A DNA stretch of 9,213 nt from Thermoplasmata archaeon. Its GTDB lineage: Archaea; Thermoplasmatota; E2; DHVEG-1. This document shows positions 1 to 6,612 of this stretch, in pieces. The stretch spans positions 1-9,213 of the forward strand of contig QMTJ01000028.1 in assembly GCA_003651045.1 (NCBI GenBank), read 5' to 3'. How positions within the stretch are numbered: position 1 is the first letter of the stretch; every line of letters begins with the position of its first letter. The notes beneath the pieces are model-generated. The model made no database searches. It was not told the DNA's origin and saw only the letters and a program-made list of their open reading frames with translations. The translations under genes and the position numbers were made by a program.

Positions 1-1015
1 CATACAAACGTGAAAAATACCCATTAGATTTACCAAAAAACTTAACATTAGAACCAACATCATAAGCTATAGCTTTGAATTGATTCTCCAAAATAGGTTC
101 AAGTTCCTCAACAACAACAATGTTTTTACATTTACTAATAAAACTTTTACACAACCCCCAGGGTAGAGGATGAGTCATACCAAGTTTAAGAATTCTTATA
201 TCAAGTTTCAACTCCTCAGCAACCTCTTTAACATAGTTAAAAGAGACACCAGAAGTAACGACACCCCAATCACTTGGTTCTCCTACTTCAATGATTTTAT
301 TAAAAGAGGATTTCTCTGATATCTCTCTAGCTTTTTCCATTTTTTGTAGGAGAATAGGATGTTGAGCCCGTGCAACAGCTGGAACAGTAACAAGCATCGG
401 GTCTTTTTCAAAAAAACCTTTACCCTTCGGTTTCTGCATTTCTCCTAGCTCAACTGGTCCCCGTACATGGTTAAGCCTTGTTGTAGTTCTCAAAAGAACA
501 GGTAATTTTAACTTTTCAGAAAGAACAAAAGCAGCTTTTGTCATCTCCTTAGCCTCTTGCGGAGTCGATGGTTCCAACATTGGTGCGTTACCGAATAAAG
601 CAAAATACCTGTTATCCTGCTCATTCTGCGAAGAATGACAAGAAGGGTCATCAGCTGAAATAATTACATGGCCCCCTCGGCAGCCGACATAGAGATAAGT
701 CATAAAAGCATCACTAGCGACATTGAGACCAACATGTTTCATACATGTAAGTGCACGTAAACCACTGAAAGATGCTGCAGCAGCTACCTCAACTGCTACT
801 TTTTCATTAGTTGAATACTCAAAATAAAAACCAGGTTTTTTGTTTTTTTTAGCAAAATATTTAGCAATCATTGAAAAAGTATCCGCGATTTCAGAAGAAG
901 GAGTACCTGGGTATGTAGTCGCTACATCAACCCCTGCTTCAAGTGCCCCACGGGTTATAGCTTCATTACCAAGTAACAATATTTTCTTACCAGGTTTATC
1001 CTCTATTATCTCCAT
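1..1015 (-). CDS. iorA: Indolepyruvate:ferredoxin oxidoreductase, alpha subunit (partial; C-terminus beyond window)
   Basis: Translating the minus strand from the ATG at 1015 gives 338 uninterrupted residues running off the left edge. Motifs typical of IorA are visible: LLLGNEAI (13-20), YPGTPSSEI (35-43), STNEKVAVEVA (68-78, with the conserved Glu71 of the thiamine-diphosphate pyrimidine domain), MKHVGLNVASD (92-102), ADDPSCHSSQNEQDNR (121-136) and VVEELEPILE (301-310). Residues 1 to about 190 match the first oxidoreductase core domain, and about 245 onward the transketolase-C-like domain. In the family, the metal/TPP-binding domain and a C-terminal 2x[4Fe-4S] ferredoxin domain follow; they would lie outside the window. 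With IorB the enzyme oxidatively decarboxylates aryl-pyruvates from aromatic amino acids to aryl-acetyl-CoA, reducing ferredoxin in the cytoplasm. The start is the only good in-frame ATG. A GGGAG lies 13 nt upstream, a rather long spacing. A frameshift or truncation further left cannot be excluded. Confidence 0.93.
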   Translation of the reverse strand, partial: MEIIEDKPGKKILLLGNEAITRGALEAGVDVATTYPGTPSSEIADTFSMIAKYFAKKNKKPGFYFEYSTNEKVAVEVAAAASFSGLRALTCMKHVGLNVASDAFMTYLYVGCRGGHVIISADDPSCHSSQNEQDNRYFALFGNAPMLEPSTPQEAKEMTKAAFVLSEKLKLPVLLRTTTRLNHVRGPVELGEMQKPKGKGFFEKDPMLVTVPAVARAQHPILLQKMEKAREISEKSSFNKIIEVGEPSDWGVVTSGVSFNYVKEVAEELKLDIRILKLGMTHPLPWGLCKSFISKCKNIVVVEELEPILENQFKAIAYDVGSNVKFFGKSNGYFSRLY

Positions 1016-1072
1016 AACACTTACACTACTCCCTTTAAAACAAATCTGTTGAACACTGGTAAAAAGAGGTTA

Positions 1073-1082
1073 GAATATAAAG
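1073..1082 (-). promoter_or_regulatory. Candidate TATA box for iorA
   Basis: On the minus strand this reads CTTTATATTC, an archaeal TATA-like element about 62 nt before the iorA start codon. Initiation about 25 nt downstream would fall near 1050 and leave a leader of about 35 nt that contains the GGGAG at 1029-1033. Assigned by composition and spacing only. Confidence 0.4.
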
Positions 1083-1162
1083 GTAACTAATCAAGGATGA
1101 TCAAAGAAAGAAACTATGTTTTTGATAACTTTTTACAAAAAAATTGGATAAAACCCTTCATC

Positions 1163-1178
1163 GAAACCTTTATAAATA
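1163..1178 (+). promoter_or_regulatory. BRE + TATA promoter of alba
   Basis: The sequence GAAACC (BRE-like, 1163-1168) is immediately followed by TTTATAAATA (1169-1178), a textbook archaeal BRE/TATA pair. The expected start site about 25 nt downstream is near 1200, giving a leader of roughly 37 nt with a strong ribosome binding site. This is the best-formed promoter in the window, consistent with high expression of an abundant chromatin protein. Confidence 0.75.
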
Positions 1179-1222
1179 ACGGAGTTGTTTTTATAAAAAC
1201 AAAAAGACAAGTAAAATATACA

Positions 1223-1228
1223 GGGAGG
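1223..1228 (+). promoter_or_regulatory. Ribosome binding site of alba
   Basis: GGGAGG ends 8 nt before the ATG at 1237. This is an ideal spacing and match to the archaeal 16S 3' end, and it fixes the alba start. Confidence 0.8.
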
Positions 1229-1236
1229 AAAAAATT

Positions 1237-1533
1237 ATGGCAGAAAAAGAAGTAAATCCTGATGAGAACACAATATATGTTGGAAACAAACCCCCGATGA
1301 GCTATGTACTTGCTGTGGTTACACAGTTTAATGGTGGCTCTGAAGAAGTAATAATAAAAGCTAGAGGACGAGCAATAAGTCGTGCAGTTGATACTGCAGA
1401 GATCACACGAAACAGGTTTGTACCAAATGCCCGTATCAAAGAAATCAAAATCGGGACAGAGAGTATAACAAATGAAGAAGGTCGGAATTCCAACGTGTCC
1501 TCAATAGAAATAGCTTTGACTACGAAGAAATAG
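1237..1533 (+). CDS. albA: DNA/RNA-binding protein Alba
   Basis: This 98-residue protein has the full Alba (Sac10b) signature and the normal family length (about 90-100). NTIYVGNKPPMSYVLAVVTQ (11-30) contains the conserved GNKP loop; Lys18 corresponds to the lysine that is acetylated in the Sulfolobus protein. VIIKARGRAISRAVDTAEI (38-56) is the conserved nucleic-acid-contacting segment, and the C-terminal half carries the usual beta-hairpin and strand (IKEIKIGTESI, then SSIEIALTTKK). Alba dimers coat and bridge DNA and also bind RNA, acting as an architectural chromatin protein in the cytoplasm. The gene is monocistronic by layout: it has its own BRE/TATA promoter, a strong ribosome binding site, and T-rich sequence after the stop. 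It is divergent from iorA and followed by pyrG on the same strand after 218 nt. Confidence 0.97.
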   Translation: MAEKEVNPDENTIYVGNKPPMSYVLAVVTQFNGGSEEVIIKARGRAISRAVDTAEITRNRFVPNARIKEIKIGTESITNEEGRNSNVSSIEIALTTKK

Positions 1534-1574
1534 AAAAACAAATAATAATAGTTTATTCTTTAATAACTAAAAAG

Positions 1575-1635
1575 CAATTACTACAACAAAAACCCATAAT
1601 TGTTGTATTAGTGGTGGTTTTTGTTTTAGTAATTG
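1575..1635 (+). repeat. Long near-perfect inverted repeat / stem-loop downstream of alba
   Basis: Bases 1575-1594 pair with 1616-1635: 20 positions with a single mismatch (C1584/T1626) around a 21-nt loop. An alternative 8-bp hairpin is also possible, because TACAACAA (1582-1589) is the exact reverse complement of TTGTTGTA (1600-1607), which sits in the loop of the longer stem. The two folds are mutually exclusive. It begins 41 nt after the alba stop and precedes a run of oligo-T tracts, so it probably lies in the alba 3' UTR. Its function is unknown: transcript-end protection, termination aid or a small MITE-like remnant are options. Confidence 0.7.
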
Positions 1636-1656
1636 TGAGTTTCTACTATTTTTATC

Positions 1657-1695
1657 TTTTTTTATTAATAATCTATTTTTAATTTTTGTTTTTTT
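1657..1695 (+). terminator. Oligo-T terminator region of alba
   Basis: T runs of 7 (1657-1663), 5 (1676-1680), 5 (1683-1687) and 7 (1689-1695) follow the alba gene and the inverted repeat. Archaeal RNA polymerase terminates at such coding-strand T tracts, and several in series are typical after highly expressed genes. Confidence 0.55.
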
Positions 1696-1710
1696 AAAAA
1701 TTTGTAAAGG

Positions 1711-1723
1711 GAAATCATTTAAA
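1711..1723 (+). promoter_or_regulatory. Candidate BRE/TATA of pyrG
   Basis: GAAATC (BRE-like) followed by ATTTAAA, centred about 32 nt before the ATG at 1752. Initiation about 25 nt downstream gives a near-leaderless mRNA, which would explain why no Shine-Dalgarno sequence precedes pyrG. Confidence 0.45.
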
Positions 1724-1751
1724 CCTTGTAGTGTATTCACTTTGCCTGTTG

Positions 1752-3380
1752 ATGAAAATGGTGAATTATATTATTATAACAGGCGGGGTTGTTTCTGGTT
1801 TAGGTAAAGGGATTACTACCGCGTCTATTGGGAAGATTTTGCAACTCCATGGGTATAGTGTTACTGCGATGAAGATTGACCCTTATATTAACTATGATGC
1901 TGGTACGTTGCGTCCTACTGAGCATGGTGAAGTCTGGGTTACTGAAGATGGTGGTGAGATTGATCAGGATTTGGGTCATTATGAGCGTTTTCTTGATATA
2001 AATATTCCAAAGTATCATAATATTACTACTGGGCAGGTTTATAGTGCGGTTATTGAGAAGGAGCGTAAGGGTAAATATCTGGGTAAGACTGTTCAGCCTA
2101 TCCCGCATGTGACTGATGAGATTAAAAGGAGGATTAGACGGCCTGCTAGTGAGTCTAAGGTTGATTTTGTTCTTGTGGAGATTGGTGGTACTGTTGGTGA
2201 TTATGAGAATGTTTTGTTTCTTGAAGCGGTTCGTCAGATGAAGCTTGAAGGTGACAGGGTTTTGTATGTTCATGTGACATATGTTCCAGTGCTTGAGTCA
2301 CTTGGGGAGGCTAAGACTAAGCCTACGCAGCATAGTGTGAAACTTCTTCGTGAAATTGGTATACAGCCTGATTTTATTATTACACGTTCTGAGAAACCGC
2401 TTGATAATATTCGTCGTGAAAAAATTGCTATGTTTTGTAATGTCCATGAAGAAGAGGTTATTTCTGATTCTAATGTTGATAATATTTATGCGGTAACATT
2501 GATGTTTGAAAAACAGGATCTGTGTAAAAAAATACTTCGTAAGTTGAATTTACGGAGGGAACATAATGATCTTGAGGGATGGGAAAAATTCATTAGTAAA
2601 ATCAGTCGTTTGAAGAATACTGTTGCTATTGGTATCGTTGGTAAATATTTTGATATTGGTACTTCTCAGCTCTCTGACTCATATATTAGTGTCATCGAGG
2701 CTGTGAAACATGCCGCGTGGAATAATAATCTGAAACCTGTTATAAGGTGGATTGATTCTAAGGTTTTTGAAAAAGATCGTTCTCAGCTTTCTAGTCTTGA
2801 TGAGCTTGATGGTGTTATAGTCCCTGGTGGTTTTGGTCTTTCAGGGATAGATGGAAAGATTGAAACAATACGTTACTGTCGTGAGAACAATATACCCTAC
2901 CTGGGTCTTTGTCTTGGTATGCAGTTAGCAGTTGTTGAATTTGCTCGTAATGTATGCAATATGAAAGGTGCGCATAGTACTGAGGTTGATAAAAATACTC
3001 CATTTCCTGTGATTGATTTTATACCTGAGCAGGTTAAAATACTTCAGGATTCACGTTATGGTGCTACTATGCGTCTGGGTGCATATCCTGCTGTTTTAAA
3101 GAAAAACACATTGGTTTATCGTTTGTATGGTTCTGAAAAGGTTTCTGAACGGCATCGTCATAGGTATGAGGTTAACCCAGAGTATGTTGAAAAACTTGAG
3201 AAATGTGGCCTTGTGTTTTCCGGTCGTAGCCCGGATGGGGTACTTATGGAGTTTATGGAACTACCGGGTCATCCTTTTTTTGTTGGCACACAGGCGCATC
3301 CTGAGTTTAAAAGCCGTCCGTTAAAACCATCTCCATTGTTTGATGGTCTGATAAAGGCTGCTAAGAAAAAGAGTTTATAA
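1752..3380 (+). CDS. pyrG: CTP synthase (glutamine-hydrolysing)
   Basis: This 542-residue protein is of normal PyrG length and makes CTP from UTP, ATP and glutamine in the last step of de novo pyrimidine nucleotide synthesis (cytoplasm; active as a tetramer). The N-terminal synthetase domain (about 1-275) shows TGGVVSGLGKG (10-20, Lys19 in the ATP loop), MKIDPYINYDAGT (40-52, Lys41), DQDLGHYERF (71-80, Asp73 for Mg2+), EIGGTVGDYE with Glu143, and KTKPTQHSVK of the UTP/CTP site. The glutaminase domain (about 295-540) has GLCLGMQ with nucleophile Cys387 and AHPEF with His516/Glu518. I chose the ATG at 1752; an ATG at 1758 is equally possible and matches the usual N-terminus slightly better, while the in-frame GTG at 1731 would add non-conserved residues. 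Third codon positions are strikingly T-rich compared with the downstream gene. Confidence 0.98.
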   Translation: MKMVNYIIITGGVVSGLGKGITTASIGKILQLHGYSVTAMKIDPYINYDAGTLRPTEHGEVWVTEDGGEIDQDLGHYERFLDINIPKYHNITTGQVYSAVIEKERKGKYLGKTVQPIPHVTDEIKRRIRRPASESKVDFVLVEIGGTVGDYENVLFLEAVRQMKLEGDRVLYVHVTYVPVLESLGEAKTKPTQHSVKLLREIGIQPDFIITRSEKPLDNIRREKIAMFCNVHEEEVISDSNVDNIYAVTLMFEKQDLCKKILRKLNLRREHNDLEGWEKFISKISRLKNTVAIGIVGKYFDIGTSQLSDSYISVIEAVKHAAWNNNLKPVIRWIDSKVFEKDRSQLSSLDELDGVIVPGGFGLSGIDGKIETIRYCRENNIPYLGLCLGMQLAVVEFARNVCNMKGAHSTEVDKNTPFPVIDFIPEQVKILQDSRYGATMRLGAYPAVLKKNTLVYRLYGSEKVSERHRHRYEVNPEYVEKLEKCGLVFSGRSPDGVLMEFMELPGHPFFVGTQAHPEFKSRPLKPSPLFDGLIKAAKKKSL

Positions 3381-3412
3381 GACGTGTAGTTGGCTATAGT
3401 TTCCCCTTGTTG

Positions 3413-3431
3413 TTTTTTTTAGAATTTTTTT
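3413..3431 (+). terminator. Oligo-T terminator of pyrG
   Basis: An 8-T run (3413-3420) and a 7-T run (3425-3431) lie 33-51 nt after the pyrG stop codon. This is a typical archaeal termination signal without need of a hairpin. Confidence 0.55.
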
Positions 3432-3459
3432 GGTTTCAGAAAAGTTAATCGAAGTAAGG

Positions 3460-3480
3460 TAACCCCCTGGTTATATTTTT
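3460..3480 (+). terminator. Possible second terminator: short hairpin plus T tract
   Basis: TAACC (3460-3464) pairs with GGTTA (3469-3473) around a CCCT loop and is followed by TATTTTT. It resembles a small intrinsic terminator behind the pyrG T tracts, but the stem is only 5 bp, so it could be chance. Confidence 0.3.
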
Positions 3481-3496
3481 GATGTTTTATTTAGTA

Positions 3497-3543
3497 GACT
3501 CTTTTTGTATCCTGTTTTTATTGATACTATAAAAAAGGTAGTC
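3497..3543 (+). repeat. Bulged inverted repeat enclosing a TATA-like box
   Basis: GACT/AGTC (3497-3500 with 3540-3543), CTTTTT/AAAAAG (3501-3506 with 3532-3537) and GTATC/GATAC (3507-3511 with 3523-3527) form 15 bp, with a 2-nt and a 4-nt bulge on the 3' side and an 11-nt loop. The TATA-like box at 3528-3536 lies inside the 3' arm. It may be a regulator site or a chance product of A/T runs. Confidence 0.4.
3526..3536 (+). promoter_or_regulatory. Candidate TATA box of the exported-protein gene
   Basis: The sequence contains TATAAAAAA (3528-3536), the best plus-strand TATA match between pyrG and the next gene. Initiation would be near 3556-3560, giving a leader of about 75 nt that includes the 24-bp palindrome. 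An alternative is that the AT-rich palindrome itself supplies the TATA element, with a start near 3605. Confidence 0.4.
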
Positions 3544-3565
3544 ATGCGAGTTAGTTATCAGAGAA

Positions 3566-3589
3566 TTAATATAATAGCTATTATATTAA
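3566..3589 (+). promoter_or_regulatory. Perfect 24-bp palindrome, candidate operator
   Basis: The 12 bases TTAATATAATAG (3566-3577) are followed without spacer by their exact reverse complement (3578-3589). The symmetry breaks at both flanks (A3565, G3590). It lies 43 nt before the ATG of the exported-protein gene and overlaps or follows the likely promoter, where a dimeric archaeal repressor would bind. It could also form a cruciform or an mRNA hairpin. The palindrome is directly seen; the operator role is inferred. Confidence 0.55.
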
Positions 3590-3618
3590 GATTTTAGGAT
3601 TATTTCTATTCTTTGGGT

Positions 3619-3623
3619 GGAGG
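3619..3623 (+). promoter_or_regulatory. Ribosome binding site of the exported-protein gene
   Basis: GGAGG, in the context GGGTGGAGG, ends 9 nt before the ATG at 3633. It is a strong match that fixes this start, directly in front of the signal peptide. Confidence 0.75.
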
Positions 3624-3632
3624 AAACAAGAG

Positions 3633-6503
3633 ATGAGATTAAGAATAGCTTTAGTTCTTTTGATAGTTGAAACTATGTTGTGTAGTGGTTTTGTAATTAT
3701 AGCAGTTGCTCAAGATCATGTTGACCAGCAACAAACTGATTTTTCAGATTTAGGTGTCGCTCCAGTAGGTGATGGTTATTGGTATGGCCAGTCGTTTAAA
3801 CCAACGTTGAATATATTGACAAGAGTTGAATTGTATTTAGATAAAACAGATTGTGGAGATGCTGATATCATAGTTAGTATCCGGAGTGAACTAAATGGTG
3901 ATGACCTTACGTCTATTTCAAAAACATCTGATCAAATCCCTGATGATGGCAGTTGGGTTGAATTCGACTTCCCAGATATACAGGTTACCCCAGAAGATAC
4001 CTATTATGTTGTTGTGGGTGCGCCTGATCTTTATGGCGGGGAATATTGTATATGGGGTTCTGAATCAGATCCATATAATAGAGGATGTCTATGGGAGATG
4101 GTTGAATCCGATGGAGAATGGAGTGATACTGAAAATATAGATGCTGCTTTCAAAACATATGGGTATAATAGTGAACATATAGTTGAGTTAATACCAGATA
4201 GTTATGATTTTGGAGATGTAGAAATAGATACATACTCCCAAATTGTAGAGTTCACATTAACAAACACTGGAACTGAGACTGCAACAGGTACGGTATATAT
4301 AACTGGTAACGATGCAGATCAATTTGAAATCACACAAGGAGGAGGCGTTTTTTCATTAGACCTTGGTGAATCAAAAACTATTAAAATAAGGTTTCATCCA
4401 ACAGAGGCTGGGGTAAAAAATGCAGAACTAATAGCAGATGGTTCAAATTGTGATGATGATATCTCATCACTATCAGGAAACGGTGTTTATATGAACCATG
4501 CACCATATACACCAAGTGATCCCATTCCAGAAAACGGTGCTACTGATATAACTCTTGATATAGATGGTAAACTACCTCACTCTTTAAGTTTTTACAGTGG
4601 CGATCCAGATGAAAACGATTTTATAACCTATACACTATATTTTGGAACAGATTCAGATCCTCCGTTTTATGATGTTTTTTATTCACCACCTGCTACTGGT
4701 GAAATAGAAAAAATGACGTATTACAAAGATTTATATTTAGAGGATCACACTACGTATTATTGGAGGATAAAAGCAGAGGATAACACAGGGGCAACAACTG
4801 AAGGGGAAACTTGGTGTTTTACCACTGGTATAAAAATGCAGGATGTAACATTATCTAAACCTGATAAAGCAGATGAGTGGATAGATCCTTTGTCAATCTA
4901 TTCTTTACCTAACCTAGTTAGATGGTCTAATACTGATGAAAAAACATGGTTAAAAAACAATGGATATGGATCCAAAATTAAATGCGAAGGGGGTTACGCT
5001 AGAGCAGCAACGAAATTTATACCTTTTGATGTAGTACATGATTGGTATGGAACAGGGTGGTTAACGGTTTCCTCGTTTATAGGGTGCCGTTATACAGTAC
5101 CCATTGTATACGGTAAAAGTTCGTGGCATAAAGCACGTGTTAGTATAAAGGGATACTACGAGGGGTACATAAAAGCCTTTACTCTTGCAAATACGCATAT
5201 TTCTGTAGATCTCATTATTACAGACCCTGAGGTATACCCACATCCATATTTTTATTCCCAATCTAAAGAATATGTAACATTAGAAGAAAAACATTATACA
5301 GCGGTTTCATCAGATTACGATAACCCACATATTAGTGGATATTTAACCCATGAAGACGATTATTTAGAAGCATGGCTTCAAGAAGGACATACCTATGATA
5401 TATGGGTTGGGATCAACGCACAAATACTGGTAGCTGGTTTCGCCATTAGTGATCCTATTCCAAATATTATAGCTGGTGGGGCACTATCTGATATCAAATT
5501 TTGGTTTGACGAAATAAAAATAGATTATCATAATCCTCCACCTTCTCCACCTGAAAACGAGCATCCACCAGATACACCACTGGTTCCATCTGGTTCACAA
5601 CTCCTTAAAACAGGGGAAACAGCAGAGTACTCAACAACCTCAGATGATTTAGATGGGGATAAAATCTATTATAAATGGTATTGGGGTGATGGAACCACAA
5701 GTGAATGGGTAGAAGAATCTTCACAACAACATAGCTACGACCTACCTGGCGTGTACTATGTGAGAGTACAAGCTAAAGATGACTCAGAATATGAACTAGA
5801 GAGTAATTTATCAGAAGGTTTACAAGTGAACGTGACACCACCTGATGGGACTATAACCATAGAAACACCAACTGCTGGTGAGGAATGGAGGCAAGGGACA
5901 AAACATAAAATAAAATGGAATAGCATAGGAGATATTGGAGATAAAGTCGGGGTTGCGTTATACAAAAATGATGGTTCTCTTGATCAGTATATAACCTCAG
6001 AATGGGTTCAAAACACAGGAGAATACCTCTATAAAATAGATCCATATCAAAAACCTGGAGAATACAGTATTGTAATAATGAGTTTAGCTAACGCTGGTTG
6101 CAGTAGATGTTTCACAGTAGTGGAAAATAACCCGCCAACCCTGCCAGAGATATCCTATAAAAAAGTAGGAGCTATGAGATATAGATACTCCGCTGTTTCA
6201 ACTGATCCAGAAGGAGATCTTATTAAATATGTATTTGAGATTGATAAATTTGGGGGAAACGAAGAACATTCAACTGCTTATGTAGATTCAGGTGAAAACG
6301 GTTATCTTTATCTTAACTATAAGGGTAAGGTAAAAGTAAAGGCTGTAGATGCTTGTGGGAAATCTAGTGAATGGTCAAAATGGGTAACACCTGGCAACGC
6401 ACGGTTTTATGAGAGGTTTTCTATTTTAGAAATATTGTTTAAAAAGATGATGATTGGAAATGCATGGATTCTATTAATCAAAAAAAATAATTTCTTAACT
6501 TAG
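3633..6503 (+). CDS. Secreted multidomain beta-rich surface protein (ASH, Fn3-like, PKD, Kre9-like modules)
   Basis: A 956-residue exported protein. Residues 1-26 form a Sec signal peptide (basic MRLR, hydrophobic core, likely cleavage after AVA before QD). In order I see: 28-180, a jelly-roll-like module (QSFKPTLNILTRVELYLDK, then TYYVVVGAP); 184-287, an ASH/choice-of-anchor-D type repeat (YDFGDVEIDT, FTLTNTGT, IRFHPTEAG, LSGNGV); 288-399, an Fn3-like module ending DHTTYYWRIKAEDNTG..WCFTTG; 400-633, a module I do not recognise; 634-646, a proline-rich linker; 647-737, a PKD domain (YYKWYWGDGTTSEW, YDLPGVYYVRVQAKDD); 738-831, a Kre9/Knh1-like domain (ITIETPTAGEEWRQGTKHKI, GEYSIVIMS); 832-922, a further PKD/Fn3-like fold. 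The tail 923-956 is basic and hydrophobic, with no PGF-CTERM or LPXTG motif. Such modules serve adhesion or carbohydrate/protein binding. No catalytic motif is evident, so the function is unknown. It has its own promoter region. Confidence 0.85.
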   Translation: MRLRIALVLLIVETMLCSGFVIIAVAQDHVDQQQTDFSDLGVAPVGDGYWYGQSFKPTLNILTRVELYLDKTDCGDADIIVSIRSELNGDDLTSISKTSDQIPDDGSWVEFDFPDIQVTPEDTYYVVVGAPDLYGGEYCIWGSESDPYNRGCLWEMVESDGEWSDTENIDAAFKTYGYNSEHIVELIPDSYDFGDVEIDTYSQIVEFTLTNTGTETATGTVYITGNDADQFEITQGGGVFSLDLGESKTIKIRFHPTEAGVKNAELIADGSNCDDDISSLSGNGVYMNHAPYTPSDPIPENGATDITLDIDGKLPHSLSFYSGDPDENDFITYTLYFGTDSDPPFYDVFYSPPATGEIEKMTYYKDLYLEDHTTYYWRIKAEDNTGATTEGETWCFTTGIKMQDVTLSKPDKADEWIDPLSIYSLPNLVRWSNTDEKTWLKNNGYGSKIKCEGGYARAATKFIPFDVVHDWYGTGWLTVSSFIGCRYTVPIVYGKSSWHKARVSIKGYYEGYIKAFTLANTHISVDLIITDPEVYPHPYFYSQSKEYVTLEEKHYTAVSSDYDNPHISGYLTHEDDYLEAWLQEGHTYDIWVGINAQILVAGFAISDPIPNIIAGGALSDIKFWFDEIKIDYHNPPPSPPENEHPPDTPLVPSGSQLLKTGETAEYSTTSDDLDGDKIYYKWYWGDGTTSEWVEESSQQHSYDLPGVYYVRVQAKDDSEYELESNLSEGLQVNVTPPDGTITIETPTAGEEWRQGTKHKIKWNSIGDIGDKVGVALYKNDGSLDQYITSEWVQNTGEYLYKIDPYQKPGEYSIVIMSLANAGCSRCFTVVENNPPTLPEISYKKVGAMRYRYSAVSTDPEGDLIKYVFEIDKFGGNEEHSTAYVDSGENGYLYLNYKGKVKVKAVDACGKSSEWSKWVTPGNARFYERFSILEILFKKMMIGNAWILLIKKNNFLT

Positions 6504-6536
6504 TGTTTATCAAATTGTTATCTATCCTTTCTATTA

Positions 6537-6543
6537 TTTTTTT
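6537..6543 (+). terminator. Oligo-T terminator of the exported-protein gene
   Basis: A 7-T run lies 34 nt after the stop codon in the 109-nt convergent gap before the nfn operon end (6504-6612). On the opposite strand the gap offers only weak T runs (4-6 T) to end the nfn transcript, and no hairpin was found. Confidence 0.4.
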
Positions 6544-6612
6544 ATTATAGAGAAAACATCAAGATAAAAGAAGGTTTTTTACTGAAAACTTGTTTATACA
6601 GGGTTGAGTTTT

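Noticed and set aside
840..1052. 70-residue plus-strand frame near the start of iorA
   Set aside because: It is antisense to the conserved N-terminus of IorA (YPGTPSSEI region).
1302..1541. 79-residue minus-strand frame over alba
   Set aside because: It is the complement of the well-conserved Alba coding sequence, which has its own promoter and ribosome binding site.
1731..1751. Upstream GTG start extending CTP synthase by seven residues
   Set aside because: The extra residues (MYSLCLL) are not family-like, no ribosome binding site is suitably placed, and the GTG lies too close to the TATA candidate to be within the transcript.
1800..2273. 157-residue minus-strand open frame inside pyrG
   Set aside because: It lies wholly antisense to the conserved synthetase domain of CTP synthase. 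It stays open because pyrG's third positions are T-rich, and its translation shows no recognisable motif.
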